A DNA stretch of 64,000 bases, from the NCBI GenBank assembly GCA_964534845.1, contig CAZHPV010000009.1:1-64000 (forward strand). The letters are read 5' to 3'. Position numbers and translations under genes: made by a program. The DNA is from CALCKU01 sp964534845. Lineage in GTDB: Bacteria > Pseudomonadota > Alphaproteobacteria > Caulobacterales > Maricaulaceae. Within the stretch, counting starts at the first letter, position 1. Every line of letters starts with the position of its first letter. Shown one piece after another: positions 18,011-26,943 of this stretch. Below the pieces are notes generated by a model. The model was not told the origin of the DNA. It saw only the letters and a list, made by a program, of their open reading frames with translations, and did no database searches.

Positions 18011-19729
18011 CTAGGGTAAGGATTTAACACCCTCCAGACCTTTTTGCAGCTTTATCTCTATTTGCGCGCGCTCTTCATCAGTGGGATCAAATTCCAGCGC
18101 CCGTTCCCATTGATAACCCGCCTCGCGGAAACGCCCAAGTTTCCAGTACACATCACCCAGATGATCAATTATGGTGGCACTTGATGGCGAAAGTTCAACG
18201 GCGTCTTCCAAATTAATCTTCGCCTCTTGATATTGGCCTAATTTATAATGCGCCCATCCCAAACTATCGACGATAGCCCCGCTTTGCGGGTCCAGCTCGA
18301 CGGCTTTGCGGATCATATCAAAGGCTTGATTGAGGTTCTCGCCGCGGTCCACCCATGTATAGCCAAGATAGTTCAAAGCGTCCGCATCATCTGGATTATA
18401 CCGCAGAACACGTTGAAAGTCAGCAACCGCTAAATCCCATTGTTTCGTTCGCTCATAACAAATGCCGCGAAAATAAAGTGGCTGATAATTATTCTTGAGT
18501 TCTTCTTCTGACAGGCTGGCAATCAAAGCATCATAAATGGGCAGCGCTTCAGCATATTTTTCCCTGACAAGACGCGCCCGTCCCAAGGCTTCACGCGTCA
18601 CGAAAGACGGGTATTTGGCATGAGTTTGCTCCAACACATCAAGGGCGGATTTATCCTCATCACGATCAAAATGGATATTGGCAATCGATAAATTGGCCGA
18701 AACGATATAGGGCGAGTTATCGTCAATACGCTGATATATTTCCATCGCCGCGTCAGGTCGGTCCGAATTTTCAAGTAAGCTTCCCAGCCAAAGAGCCGCT
18801 TTGTCATGGCCCGGGTCCAAAGTAAGCGCGAGTTGTAAAAAGACCTCGGCGGCATCATAAGCCCGGTTACGCGCAAAGAACCCAAATGCGGGTTCGGTCA
18901 AAGCCCGTGCCGCTTCTTGCTGCGCCGTTAAAACTTCGCCCAAAGGCGCCCCGGTATTAAGCTGGTCAAGATAGGCCTTCACTGGCCCGGACTCAAAGCC
19001 GCCATTATCCTCGGAAAAGGTCTGTAAATTTGACAAGGCCTCCGCGTCTTGACCCACTTGGGACAACATCCGGGCCTTTGAAAGGGCCGTTTCAACACTC
19101 GAGACCTGCGCCTCTTCGAGAATGCCAAAGTTTTCGAGCGCATCATCTGTCTGGCCCAGCAAGGCATCGAGTTTAGCCTTTTGCAGAGCCCCCAAAACAT
19201 TGAAATATCCACCACCGCCCAGTGAGTCGAAACTATCCCGCGCCGCATCACTGTCATTCACTGCAACTTCAACCCAGCCCTTAAGAAGCTTCATGATAAT
19301 ATCAACCGTCAGGTCTTCAGTCGGCTCGTCGAGATATTTCAAGGCTTTGCTATAACGGCCGGCCGAAAACTCACGCGCACCCAATATGGCCCGTGACATA
19401 GGCTCGTCCGGGCTTTGCGCTAAAACCTCAATCGCAAGAGTGCGGGCCAGATCAATTTCACCCGCCGTTAGGGCCGAGGTTACCGCCCGGCGTCCTAGAA
19501 TTATATCGTCTTGGGCACGGGCATAGGCTTTGGAATAATAGGTGGAACGCGCTTTTGCATCATCCAGATGATTGGCATAACTGCCCGCCAGATAATCACC
19601 AAAAAGCTGTGCGTCCGGTGAGAGCGCGTCGCCGTAATCTGTATTTTGACTGGGCGTGCTACAAGAGAGTAACAACGTAAGGGACACAAGACACCCAACC
19701 GAGCCGATAAGCATTTGACGCAAATTCAT
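18011..19729 (-). CDS. Tetratricopeptide-repeat lipoprotein
   Basis: A 572-residue protein with a lipoprotein signal peptide: a hydrophobic stretch ending at LLLSC, Cys23. The rest is almost entirely helical TPR-like repeats. The clearest are in the last 170 residues (for example ALNYLGYTWVDRGENLNQAF, DSLGWAHYKLGQYQEA, DHLGDVYWKLGRFREAGYQW). It is likely a scaffold at the inner face of the outer membrane or in the periplasm; partners are unknown. It sits between ETF-QO and ispE in the same orientation. Confidence 0.88.
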   Translation of the reverse strand: MNLRQMLIGSVGCLVSLTLLLSCSTPSQNTDYGDALSPDAQLFGDYLAGSYANHLDDAKARSTYYSKAYARAQDDIILGRRAVTSALTAGEIDLARTLAIEVLAQSPDEPMSRAILGAREFSAGRYSKALKYLDEPTEDLTVDIIMKLLKGWVEVAVNDSDAARDSFDSLGGGGYFNVLGALQKAKLDALLGQTDDALENFGILEEAQVSSVETALSKARMLSQVGQDAEALSNLQTFSEDNGGFESGPVKAYLDQLNTGAPLGEVLTAQQEAARALTEPAFGFFARNRAYDAAEVFLQLALTLDPGHDKAALWLGSLLENSDRPDAAMEIYQRIDDNSPYIVSANLSIANIHFDRDEDKSALDVLEQTHAKYPSFVTREALGRARLVREKYAEALPIYDALIASLSEEELKNNYQPLYFRGICYERTKQWDLAVADFQRVLRYNPDDADALNYLGYTWVDRGENLNQAFDMIRKAVELDPQSGAIVDSLGWAHYKLGQYQEAKINLEDAVELSPSSATIIDHLGDVYWKLGRFREAGYQWERALEFDPTDEERAQIEIKLQKGLEGVKSLP

Positions 19730-19790
19730 GCTAATTCTTTCTACCGTTCAAAAACGACTTATTAAAGCAAATAGAGCCTAAAAACAGACC

Positions 19791-21491
19791 TTACATATTG
19801 GGATAATTCGGCCCGCCCGCGCCTTCGGGAACTGTCCAAGTAATATTTTTGCTCGGATCTTTAATATCACATGTTTTGCAGTGAATACAGTTCTGTGCAT
19901 TGACATTAAATTTCGGGTTAGACCCGTCATCATCTGTTAGCACTTCATAGACACCCGCTGGGCAATATCTTTGTGCCGGTTCAGCATATGCCGGTAAATT
20001 GACCGAAATCGGAATAGAGCTATCAGTGAGTTGTAAATGAGACGGCTGGTCTTCCCCGTGGTTCGTCGCCGTAAAACTAACATTCGTTAAACGATCAAAA
20101 GACAAAACACCATCAGGTTTTGGATAGTCTATCGGCTTGTAATCCTCGGCTTTTCCTGTGGATTGAGCATCGTCTTTTTTGTAGCCCAATGTCATTGTGC
20201 GTTTAGAGAAGATTTTACCCAGAGATAAAAATCCACCCACAACATTAACCTTGGTCAGGGTCGCCGCCCACATATCAATCCCGCCCAGCATCATCGCACC
20301 GACAAAGGCGCCGAAACGGGAGTTTAGGGGGCCTACATTTCGGACAGGCTTGAGGTCTTGACCGACAGGGCCGGTTCGCAAGCCCGCATCATAGCTCTCC
20401 AGCACATCACCGGCGCGGCCTGTTTTTATCGCGGCATAGGCCGCCTCAGCAGCCGCTTTACCGGAATGCATGGCATTATGATTACCCTTGATCCGCGGCA
20501 GGTTTACTAGCCCGGCTGAACAGCCCAACAGGGCTCCGCCCGGAAAGGCCACTTTGGGAATGGATTGAAACCCGCCTTTTGAAATCACCCGTGCGCCGTA
20601 AGAGACACGTTTGCCCCCCTCAAGAACAGCGGCAATATCAGGATGGTGCTTCCAGCGCTGGAATTCTGCATAAGGATAGAGATGCGGATTTTTATAGGCC
20701 AGATCAACCACATATCCGAGATAAACCTGATTGTTCTCGGCATGGTATAAAAATGAGCCCATACCCTCTTTCCAGCCCAACGGCCAACCCAGAGTATGGA
20801 CGACTTCGCCTTCATTATGATTTTCGGGTTTTATGTCCCATATTTCTTTCATGCCCAATCCGAATTTAGGCACTTCGCTATCGGCATCGAGTTCATATTT
20901 GGCGATAACCTGTTTGGACAAGGAGCCGCGCGCACCTTCGGCCAGCATGACATATTTGCCGTGCAATTCCATACCAGCTTCATAAGCCTCGCCCTTTGAG
21001 CCATCTTTCATCTTCCCGAATTCACCGGCCACAACACCTTTGACTTCGCCGTTCTCCCCGTAAACAAGTTCGGAACAGGCCATACCGGGGAAAACTTCAA
21101 CTCCGAGGCTTTCTGCCTGTTCGGCCATCCAGCGACAAACATTACCCATTGAAACAATATAATTGCCGTGATTATTCATCAAAGGCGGCATCACGAAATT
21201 CGGTATACGCAAAGCTCCGCTCGGTCCTAATAATTTCAACTTGTCAATCTTGACCTCGGTCTTGATCGGAGCGCCTTTGTCTTGCCAATCAGGCATTAAG
21301 GCGTTCAGACCAGATGGGTCGAGAACCGCGCCAGATAGGATATGCGCGCCAACTTCCGAGCCTTTTTCCAGAACAACGACATTAAGATCATCGCCCCCCA
21401 ATTGTTTTAGGCGTATGGCAGCAGAAAGGCCTGCAGGGCCTGCGCCCACAATAACCACATCATATTCCATACTTTCGCGTGTATTTGTCAT
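19791..21491 (-). CDS. Electron transfer flavoprotein-ubiquinone oxidoreductase
   Basis: A 566-residue ETF-QO that passes electrons from ETF (fatty-acid, amino-acid and choline-type dehydrogenases) to ubiquinone at the inner membrane. The FAD site DVVIVGAGPAGLSAAIRL lies at about 10-27. The C-terminal 4Fe-4S ferredoxin region has the cysteines in AQRYCPAGVYE and QNCIHCKTCDIKDPS, and the protein ends with PEGAGGPNYPNM, typical for the family. It has the expected length. The two ETF subunits are not encoded nearby. Confidence 0.96.
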   Translation of the reverse strand: MTNTRESMEYDVVIVGAGPAGLSAAIRLKQLGGDDLNVVVLEKGSEVGAHILSGAVLDPSGLNALMPDWQDKGAPIKTEVKIDKLKLLGPSGALRIPNFVMPPLMNNHGNYIVSMGNVCRWMAEQAESLGVEVFPGMACSELVYGENGEVKGVVAGEFGKMKDGSKGEAYEAGMELHGKYVMLAEGARGSLSKQVIAKYELDADSEVPKFGLGMKEIWDIKPENHNEGEVVHTLGWPLGWKEGMGSFLYHAENNQVYLGYVVDLAYKNPHLYPYAEFQRWKHHPDIAAVLEGGKRVSYGARVISKGGFQSIPKVAFPGGALLGCSAGLVNLPRIKGNHNAMHSGKAAAEAAYAAIKTGRAGDVLESYDAGLRTGPVGQDLKPVRNVGPLNSRFGAFVGAMMLGGIDMWAATLTKVNVVGGFLSLGKIFSKRTMTLGYKKDDAQSTGKAEDYKPIDYPKPDGVLSFDRLTNVSFTATNHGEDQPSHLQLTDSSIPISVNLPAYAEPAQRYCPAGVYEVLTDDDGSNPKFNVNAQNCIHCKTCDIKDPSKNITWTVPEGAGGPNYPNM

Positions 21492-21693
21492 TACAGGACT
21501 CGCTTTTTAACTCTATTTGCTATTGAATTAGACTGTTCGAAGCATATGGTAAAGTCTTGACTTGTCAAAACACTATCGATTTTTTTGTGGAAGACAACTG
21601 ACAGAACCTCCAGCCTGCCTTAGGTTTTAAGCTAAGTCGAAAGAGGGTCGTCATAAACGATAGACGGTAAACAGATAGATATATTTAGAGAAA

Positions 21694-23082
21694 ATGACAC
21701 AGGCTGATATGATTTCACTAGGCTGGGAGGAATGGCTCAGCTTGCCAGACCTCTCCTTGCCCGCCATTAAGGCCAAAGTGGATACAGGGGCGCGAACCTC
21801 TGCCCTGCACGCCGTCGCTATAGAGCCCTTCGGGACGCAGAAAAATCCGCAAGTCCGGTTTATAATGCACCCTAATCCTGATGATCCGACCATAGAGGTT
21901 ATCTGTTCAGCAAAGATCATTGACCGGCGCACAGTCACCAGTTCTAACGGCACACAGGAATTACGCTATGTTATCCGCTCCCCTATCGTTATTGGCGATC
22001 AAAAATGGGATATTGATATTTCCCTGACCAATCGCGAAACCATGGGTTATCGCATGTTGCTCGGACGGTCGGCCTTGCGCGATAATACATCTGTCTCCCC
22101 GTCAGCGTCATTTTTACAGCCTACGCTGGATTACGCTATTTATCTGAAACGTCAGCGGCGCAAAAATATCCCCAAACGGCCCTTACGCATTGCCATATTG
22201 ACCCAAGAACCTAATAATTATTCCAATGGGCGCATGATTGAAGCCGCCGAAGCCCGCGGTCATGTCATTGAATGTGTTACCACTAGTCGGTGCTATATGG
22301 TTATTAATGACCATAAACCCGAAATTTATTATGACGGCAAAGCCCTACCCCGATATGATGCCATTATCCCGCGTATTGGGTCACGCATGACGTTTTACGG
22401 CATGGCGATTGTACGCCAATTTCAAAATATGGGAGTATATTGCCTTAATACTGCCCGGTCTATCGGGTCTTCGCGTGATAAATTATTGGCCCATCAATTA
22501 TTGGCGGCTCACCGATTAAATATGCCCAATACGGCTTTCGCAAAATCCTCTCAGGACACAAATGGCATTATCGATCTCGTTGGCGGCGCGCCTGTCGTCG
22601 TGAAATTACTTGAAAGCACGCAAGGTAAGGGGGTTGTACTGGCCGAAAACCGCAAAGCCGCCACCGCACTGGTCGATGCGTTTCGGGGACTGGATGCGCA
22701 TTTTCTTGTTCAGGAGTTTGTTAAAGAGGCTGCCGGGTCCGACCTACGTTGTTTAGTTGTTGATGGTAAAGTTGTGGGCTCCATGATCCGCACAGCCCAG
22801 CCCGGCGAGTTTCGATCAAACATTCATCAAGGGGGCAGTGCCAAATCAGTTCGGCTGACCAAGGACGAGCGCAAAAGTGCCGTTAAGGCTGCAAAAATTT
22901 TGAATCTCAATGTCGCAGGCGTCGATATTTTACGAAGCCATAGCGGCCCCAAAATTCTTGAAGTCAACTCCTCGCCCGGCTTAAAAGGTATAGAGCAGGC
23001 AACGGGAAAGGATATTGCAGGCTCCATTATAGAGTGCATAGAAAGCAATGTCCGCACAGTTCATAAAAAGGCCGCCAAATGA
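21694..23082 (+). CDS. Fusion: zinc-protease-like (RimB) domain plus RimK ATP-grasp ligase
   Basis: A 462-residue two-domain protein. Residues 1-140 match the ATP-dependent zinc protease/RimB-like family, a retropepsin-type fold with VDTGARTSALHA at 29-40. Residues 165-455 form a RimK-type ATP-grasp ligase (LLESTQGKGVVLAE, FVKEAAGSDLRCLVVDGKVVGSM, AGVDILRS, LEVNSSPGLKGIE). In E. coli RimK adds glutamates to ribosomal protein S6. RimB-type proteases trim such tails in pseudomonads. The fusion suggests that adding and removing are combined in one polypeptide (inference). It lies ten bases before the uracil-DNA glycosylase gene, probably in one operon. Confidence 0.88.
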   Translation: MTQADMISLGWEEWLSLPDLSLPAIKAKVDTGARTSALHAVAIEPFGTQKNPQVRFIMHPNPDDPTIEVICSAKIIDRRTVTSSNGTQELRYVIRSPIVIGDQKWDIDISLTNRETMGYRMLLGRSALRDNTSVSPSASFLQPTLDYAIYLKRQRRKNIPKRPLRIAILTQEPNNYSNGRMIEAAEARGHVIECVTTSRCYMVINDHKPEIYYDGKALPRYDAIIPRIGSRMTFYGMAIVRQFQNMGVYCLNTARSIGSSRDKLLAHQLLAAHRLNMPNTAFAKSSQDTNGIIDLVGGAPVVVKLLESTQGKGVVLAENRKAATALVDAFRGLDAHFLVQEFVKEAAGSDLRCLVVDGKVVGSMIRTAQPGEFRSNIHQGGSAKSVRLTKDERKSAVKAAKILNLNVAGVDILRSHSGPKILEVNSSPGLKGIEQATGKDIAGSIIECIESNVRTVHKKAAK

Positions 23083-23092
23083 GAGCGACTAA

Positions 23093-23902
23093 ATGTTAGA
23101 TAAAGCCCTTATATCCGCCTTTAATTGGTGGGACGTCAGTGGCGTCGACATGCCAACACTCCCCAGCCCTGCTAAGACGCGCAGGCCTGCTAAAGCAAAC
23201 GCAAGAACAAGCCAGAAAGCGGCCCAACACACACAAGGCGCGTCTCGTTTAAATACGCCTTCAGAACAAGCGCCCGTCCGCCCGCAAAATCAAGCCCAGC
23301 AAGAGGATAAAGCCGCGCGCATTGCTTTGGCTAAGAAACTAGCCAAAAGCGCAAAGTCACTCGGAGAGCTACAAAGCCTGATAAGCCAGTTTGATGCCGG
23401 CTATTTATCAGACGGGGCCCGGCAAAGTGTTTTTGCTAAAGGAAACCCGCAAAGCGACCTGATGATCATTGGCGAAGCGCCCTCACGCGAAGATGATGTG
23501 AGCGGACAGCCTTTCACCGGCCAACAAGGCGCGTTGCTCGAAAAAATGATGGCGGCTATCGGGCTTACAGCCTCCCAATATTACGTGACCAATTTTCTCT
23601 TTTGGCATCCCGCCCATAACCGACAAGCAGACACGACCGACAGAGCGGTCGGCAAGGCCTTCACCCTCGCGCATATAGAGTTACTAGCCCCGAAATTTAT
23701 ACTCCTCATGGGCAATCTCGCCCTCGAAGGCCTAACGGGCAAAAGTGGTATTATGAAAGAGCGCGGGCAATGGGCCGAGATAAAAACAGCCTCGCAGACC
23801 TTTGCAAGTTTACCCGTTTTTCATCCCTCGCTTTTATTACGCCAACCCGCCTTAAAACGGGATATGTGGCGGGATTTAATATCTTTGCGCGAAAAATTGT
23901 GA
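23093..23902 (+). CDS. Family 4-like uracil-DNA glycosylase lacking iron-sulfur cysteines
   Basis: A 269-residue protein. After a low-complexity Ala/Gln/Lys-rich linker (about 25-80) comes a UDG superfamily domain. The catalytic motif is IIGEAPSREDDVSGQPFTGQ (about 124-143). Next come an FWHPAHNRQ segment and the C-terminal VFHPSLLLR motif with its His. It should excise uracil from DNA. The translated protein contains no cysteine at all. The segment aligning with the first Fe-S cysteine of family 4 enzymes reads AGYLSDGARQSVFAKGN, so the usual 4Fe-4S cluster cannot form. Alphaproteobacterial relatives that I recall often keep at least one of these cysteines. Confidence 0.8.
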   Translation: MLDKALISAFNWWDVSGVDMPTLPSPAKTRRPAKANARTSQKAAQHTQGASRLNTPSEQAPVRPQNQAQQEDKAARIALAKKLAKSAKSLGELQSLISQFDAGYLSDGARQSVFAKGNPQSDLMIIGEAPSREDDVSGQPFTGQQGALLEKMMAAIGLTASQYYVTNFLFWHPAHNRQADTTDRAVGKAFTLAHIELLAPKFILLMGNLALEGLTGKSGIMKERGQWAEIKTASQTFASLPVFHPSLLLRQPALKRDMWRDLISLREKL

Positions 23903-23985
23903 CGCAAAAGCCACAAGATATATAAATCGATTTTTGCCAAAAATCTGTAATTGACAGATGCCTTTTACCCTTATACTTGCCCTCT

Positions 23986-24146
23986 TGATGGTGCCTCGCA
24001 AGAGGTTAATAGGGAAGTCAGTGTAAATCTGGCACTATACCCGTAACTGTAAACCGAGCGCTTTTACCATCGCCACTGGACACCATAGTCTGGGAAGGCG
24101 GTAAAAGCATTAATCGGTAAGTCAGGAGACCTGCCATCGCGTCGTG
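23986..24146 (+). promoter_or_regulatory. Cobalamin (B12) riboswitch
   Basis: The conserved blocks appear in order: a GGTGCC-like start at about 23990, AGGGAA at 24011-24016 with the following GTCAGTGTAAATCTGGCAC, CCCGTAACTGTAAA (24040-24053), a paired arm GCTTTTACC / GGTAAAAGC, and the B12-box-like GTCAGGAGACCTGCC at 24121-24135. It lies directly upstream of a BtuB-type receptor, the classic arrangement. Adenosylcobalamin binding would be expected to reduce expression of the receptor. Confidence 0.92.
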
Positions 24147-24244
24147 CATCCAAAGGTCGGGAACAACCTTGACGGATAGGACCTCGTTTCCTCGCAACGA
24201 CTATAATGACGACTTGTCCCAAACGGGGATGTCTGTGGTGTTGT

Positions 24245-24268
24245 GACATTTGTTCAAGTGCAAATGTG
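24245..24268 (+). promoter_or_regulatory. Hairpin just upstream of the btuB ribosome-binding site
   Basis: ACATTTG and CAAATGT pair around TTCAAGTG, ending two or three bases before GGAGG (24271-24275). It could be part of the riboswitch expression platform controlling access to the ribosome-binding site. There is no T tract, so control of translation rather than termination is more likely (inference). Confidence 0.45.
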
Positions 24269-24280
24269 ATGGAGGAAATT

Positions 24281-26185
24281 ATGGGCATTCGTAGCTCTAT
24301 CTATAAAATTTCATTGGCCTTAAGTCTGGCTGGCACAACAGCCATGCAGAATGCCAGTGCCCAAAACTTTCAATCCGACGATGAGGATGAAATTATCGTA
24401 ACGGCCCTGCGGGCCATTTCTCAGTCAGATGTCACGGCTTCACTGACAACGCTTGACGCTGCCGAGCTGAATATACGCAATACGCCTTTCATTGCCGACC
24501 AGCTCAGAGCTGTTCCGGGTGTCGGCGTGTCGCGCTCAGGCGCACTCGGGGCGCTAACGCAAATTCGTATTCGGGGCGCTGAGGCTAATCACACACTTGT
24601 CACACTTGACGGTATTGAAGTGTCAGACCCGATTACGGGCGAAACGGATTTCGGCTTATGGTCAGGTCTGGATATAAACCAGATCGACGTCGTACGGGGC
24701 GAACATTCCGTGCTTTACGGCTCCGATGCGATTGGCGGTGTGATTTCACTGAGCTCATCACATGAAAGCGGGTTTCGCGCCGCAGCAGAATATGGAAGTT
24801 TTGATACTGTGCGAGGACATGCCGGATACACCACTGAGTTCCGCGGGGCGAGCTTCGGCATTAGCGCGGCTGGCTTTACAACTGACGGCGTGGACACATC
24901 AGGACTGGGCGGCGAACGCGACGGTTCAGAAAGCTATTCTCTACTGGCAAATGCAAAAATTAATTTAAGCGAGGATTGGATAGCCGCCGGCCTCGTCAGT
25001 TTGCGGCGTTCCGATGTACAATCTGACCCTGACACGAATTTCGACGGCATTCTTGAAAATGCCGATCTTGATAATGAGACCGAACAAATCCTGATAGGCG
25101 GAACGTTGAGCGGACAAACCGGCGTGGTTAGCCATGCCGCACGTGTAAGCTTTGGTCATGTTGTGCGCGAAAATTTCTCCGACAATGTTTTCACAGATGA
25201 AACGGAAGGGGAGCGCCTTAAATTTAGCTATAGCCCCTCCATTAGCTTTGAGCGACAAAATAGCTCTCTTACCCTATCGGGCTTAGTGGACTGGGAAAGT
25301 GAAGACTATGAACGGATTGATACCAACACGGTTTTTGGTGACCCGAACCAAACGGCTTCGTTTGAAACTGTCGGCATAGGCGGGGAGGCCCGCGCGCGCT
25401 TTCATAATCTCGCCCTAAATGGTTCGGTACGTTATGATGACAATAATGGACAATTTGAAAATGCAACAACATGGCGTCTTGGCGCAGCCTATACGACCGA
25501 CTTTGGCGGAAAATTACGCGCCAGTACCGGCCTTGGCATTAAAAATCCCACCTTTACGGAACTCTTCGGGTTTTTCCCGGCAAGTTTTATCGGCAATCCT
25601 GATCTCACCCCTGAACAATCGCAAAGCTGGGAAATTGGCTATGACCATAACTTTGGCGATCAGTTTACGGCCTCAGTGACCTATTTCGAAGCTGATCTGG
25701 AAGACGAAATCACCACCACATTTGCTCCGCCCTTATTTCTGGCCAGTCCTATCAATTTAACAGAAGAGAGCGCACGCTCGGGCATTGAATTTGGCGTGTC
25801 GTGGGAGGTGAGTGAAGCCCTGCATTTTACCGGTTCTGCCTCTCACATTGATTCAGACGATACAGATGAGGCCGCAGAAATCCGGGTGCCTGAATTCACC
25901 GCTAGCGCGGCCCTAAATTGGCAGTCTACGCAAAAGGAGGGTCTAAGGGCTGGTATTGCTTTGGATTATGTAGGCACGCAGGATGATTTTAATTTCGGGA
26001 CATTTCCAGCTGAGCGAGTAGAACTTGATTCCTATGCTCTCCTGTCAGCCACATTTGAATATCCGGTATTGCAAGACTTTGCCCTTACATTACGGGGCGA
26101 TAATCTTTTGGACGAAACCGTTACCGATGTGTTCGGATTTAACGGTCCTGGCGCAGGGATATTTGTCGGGTTCAAAATTCAGTAA
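24281..26185 (+). CDS. btuB: TonB-dependent vitamin B12 receptor, BtuB-like
   Basis: A 634-residue outer-membrane receptor. The signal peptide (1-27) ends at ASAQ, followed by a TonB box (EDEIIVTALR), a plug domain (about 50-150, with GVGVSRSGALGALTQIRIRG and VDVVRGEHSVLYGSDAIGG-like motif) and a 22-strand-type barrel ending in aromatic GFKIQ. The size is close to E. coli BtuB (about 590-600 mature residues). The B12 riboswitch upstream supports cobalamin as the substrate. The GGAGG site five bases before 24281 fixes the start; the frame opens further upstream without support. No btuF, btuC or btuD follows, so the inner-membrane transporter must lie elsewhere. Confidence 0.92.
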   Translation: MGIRSSIYKISLALSLAGTTAMQNASAQNFQSDDEDEIIVTALRAISQSDVTASLTTLDAAELNIRNTPFIADQLRAVPGVGVSRSGALGALTQIRIRGAEANHTLVTLDGIEVSDPITGETDFGLWSGLDINQIDVVRGEHSVLYGSDAIGGVISLSSSHESGFRAAAEYGSFDTVRGHAGYTTEFRGASFGISAAGFTTDGVDTSGLGGERDGSESYSLLANAKINLSEDWIAAGLVSLRRSDVQSDPDTNFDGILENADLDNETEQILIGGTLSGQTGVVSHAARVSFGHVVRENFSDNVFTDETEGERLKFSYSPSISFERQNSSLTLSGLVDWESEDYERIDTNTVFGDPNQTASFETVGIGGEARARFHNLALNGSVRYDDNNGQFENATTWRLGAAYTTDFGGKLRASTGLGIKNPTFTELFGFFPASFIGNPDLTPEQSQSWEIGYDHNFGDQFTASVTYFEADLEDEITTTFAPPLFLASPINLTEESARSGIEFGVSWEVSEALHFTGSASHIDSDDTDEAAEIRVPEFTASAALNWQSTQKEGLRAGIALDYVGTQDDFNFGTFPAERVELDSYALLSATFEYPVLQDFALTLRGDNLLDETVTDVFGFNGPGAGIFVGFKIQ

Positions 26186-26212
26186 CTCTTGAAATATTCG
26201 GCCTTAAAAGGC

Positions 26213-26244
26213 AAAAAAAACGGGCCGATAAACGGCCCGTTTTT
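26213..26244. terminator. Terminator after btuB, probably bidirectional
   Basis: A perfect CGGGCCG / CGGCCCG stem (26221-26227, 26233-26239) around ATAAA. It has an A run before and a T run after. It serves btuB and the convergent secreted protein gene. Confidence 0.9.
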
Positions 26245-26264
26245 CTATTTATTGTAGCGCAATC

Positions 26265-26804
26265 CTAGAAACCGCAAGCATTGCCGCCAAATCCGCCGTA
26301 ACGGGACGTATTTGTCACAACAGTCCGAACACATCCTGGAACTGGATATGGTACAGCATAACGCACATAAACAACCGGACGCACAACGCGAACATAGTTC
26401 GTCACAGGAACAGCTGGACGGGGTTTAACTATAGAATAGCATCCCAAAACGCGAGCCCCCGTTGGGTTTTGCACATTTACCGGACAATTCGTAGGCAATA
26501 ATTGCTCATTAGGCCCCAGACCAGACAACCGGCTTGATGTTAAAGGCACTATACTGGCCCCGCCATCGGTATAAGCTTGGGAAATTGAACCTGACCCGTA
26601 AGTCGCTGACGCATACTGGCTTGATGCAACGCCCGCAACGGACCCTGACCCAAAGCTTGAAACAGCGCCTGAACCATAAGACGAGAGTGGCGCTAATGTC
26701 GCATTATTGCAAATAGTGCCCCCACAACTCGCAAAAGCCGCCGCCGGCAGAAGTGCCGTACTAGCAGTGATCGCTAAAACTTTTACTAAACGTGAAACTA
26801 ACAT
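26265..26804 (-). CDS. Secreted Cys/Gly/Ser-rich protein, paralogue 1
   Basis: A 179-residue exported protein with a signal peptide (about 1-25, ending AAFAS). The mature N-terminus begins SCGGTICN, followed by a Ser/Gly/Tyr-rich region (SSYGSGAVSSFGSGSVAG). A Val/Pro-rich segment (VRVVRPVVYVRY...YPVPGC) precedes a glycine-rich C-terminus ending NACGF. I recognise no family. The same ordered features recur in the upstream neighbour at 26944-27909, so these are likely diverged tandem duplicates. The ATG at 26804 is preceded by AAGGTGG; the longer frame upstream is unsupported. A surface or matrix-type structural role is a guess. Confidence 0.7.
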   Translation of the reverse strand: MLVSRLVKVLAITASTALLPAAAFASCGGTICNNATLAPLSSYGSGAVSSFGSGSVAGVASSQYASATYGSGSISQAYTDGGASIVPLTSSRLSGLGPNEQLLPTNCPVNVQNPTGARVLGCYSIVKPRPAVPVTNYVRVVRPVVYVRYAVPYPVPGCVRTVVTNTSRYGGFGGNACGF

Positions 26805-26904
26805 GAGCCACCTTTCAAATCTAAAACAGTAAAACTTCAAAAGCAAAAAATGTGCCAAAGCAACCTGTTTCACCTCTAACGCGAATTAAATCCCGTTAGC
26901 ATAA

Positions 26905-26941
26905 TAAAAAAGGGCCCCTGAAACACACGGGCCCTTTCAAG
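26905..26941 (-). terminator. Terminator for secreted paralogue 2
   Basis: AGGGCCC (26911-26917) and GGGCCCT (26929-26935) form a strong stem. Read on the minus strand the stem is followed by a run of T, immediately after the stop codon at 26944. Confidence 0.85.
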
Positions 26942-26943
26942 AA

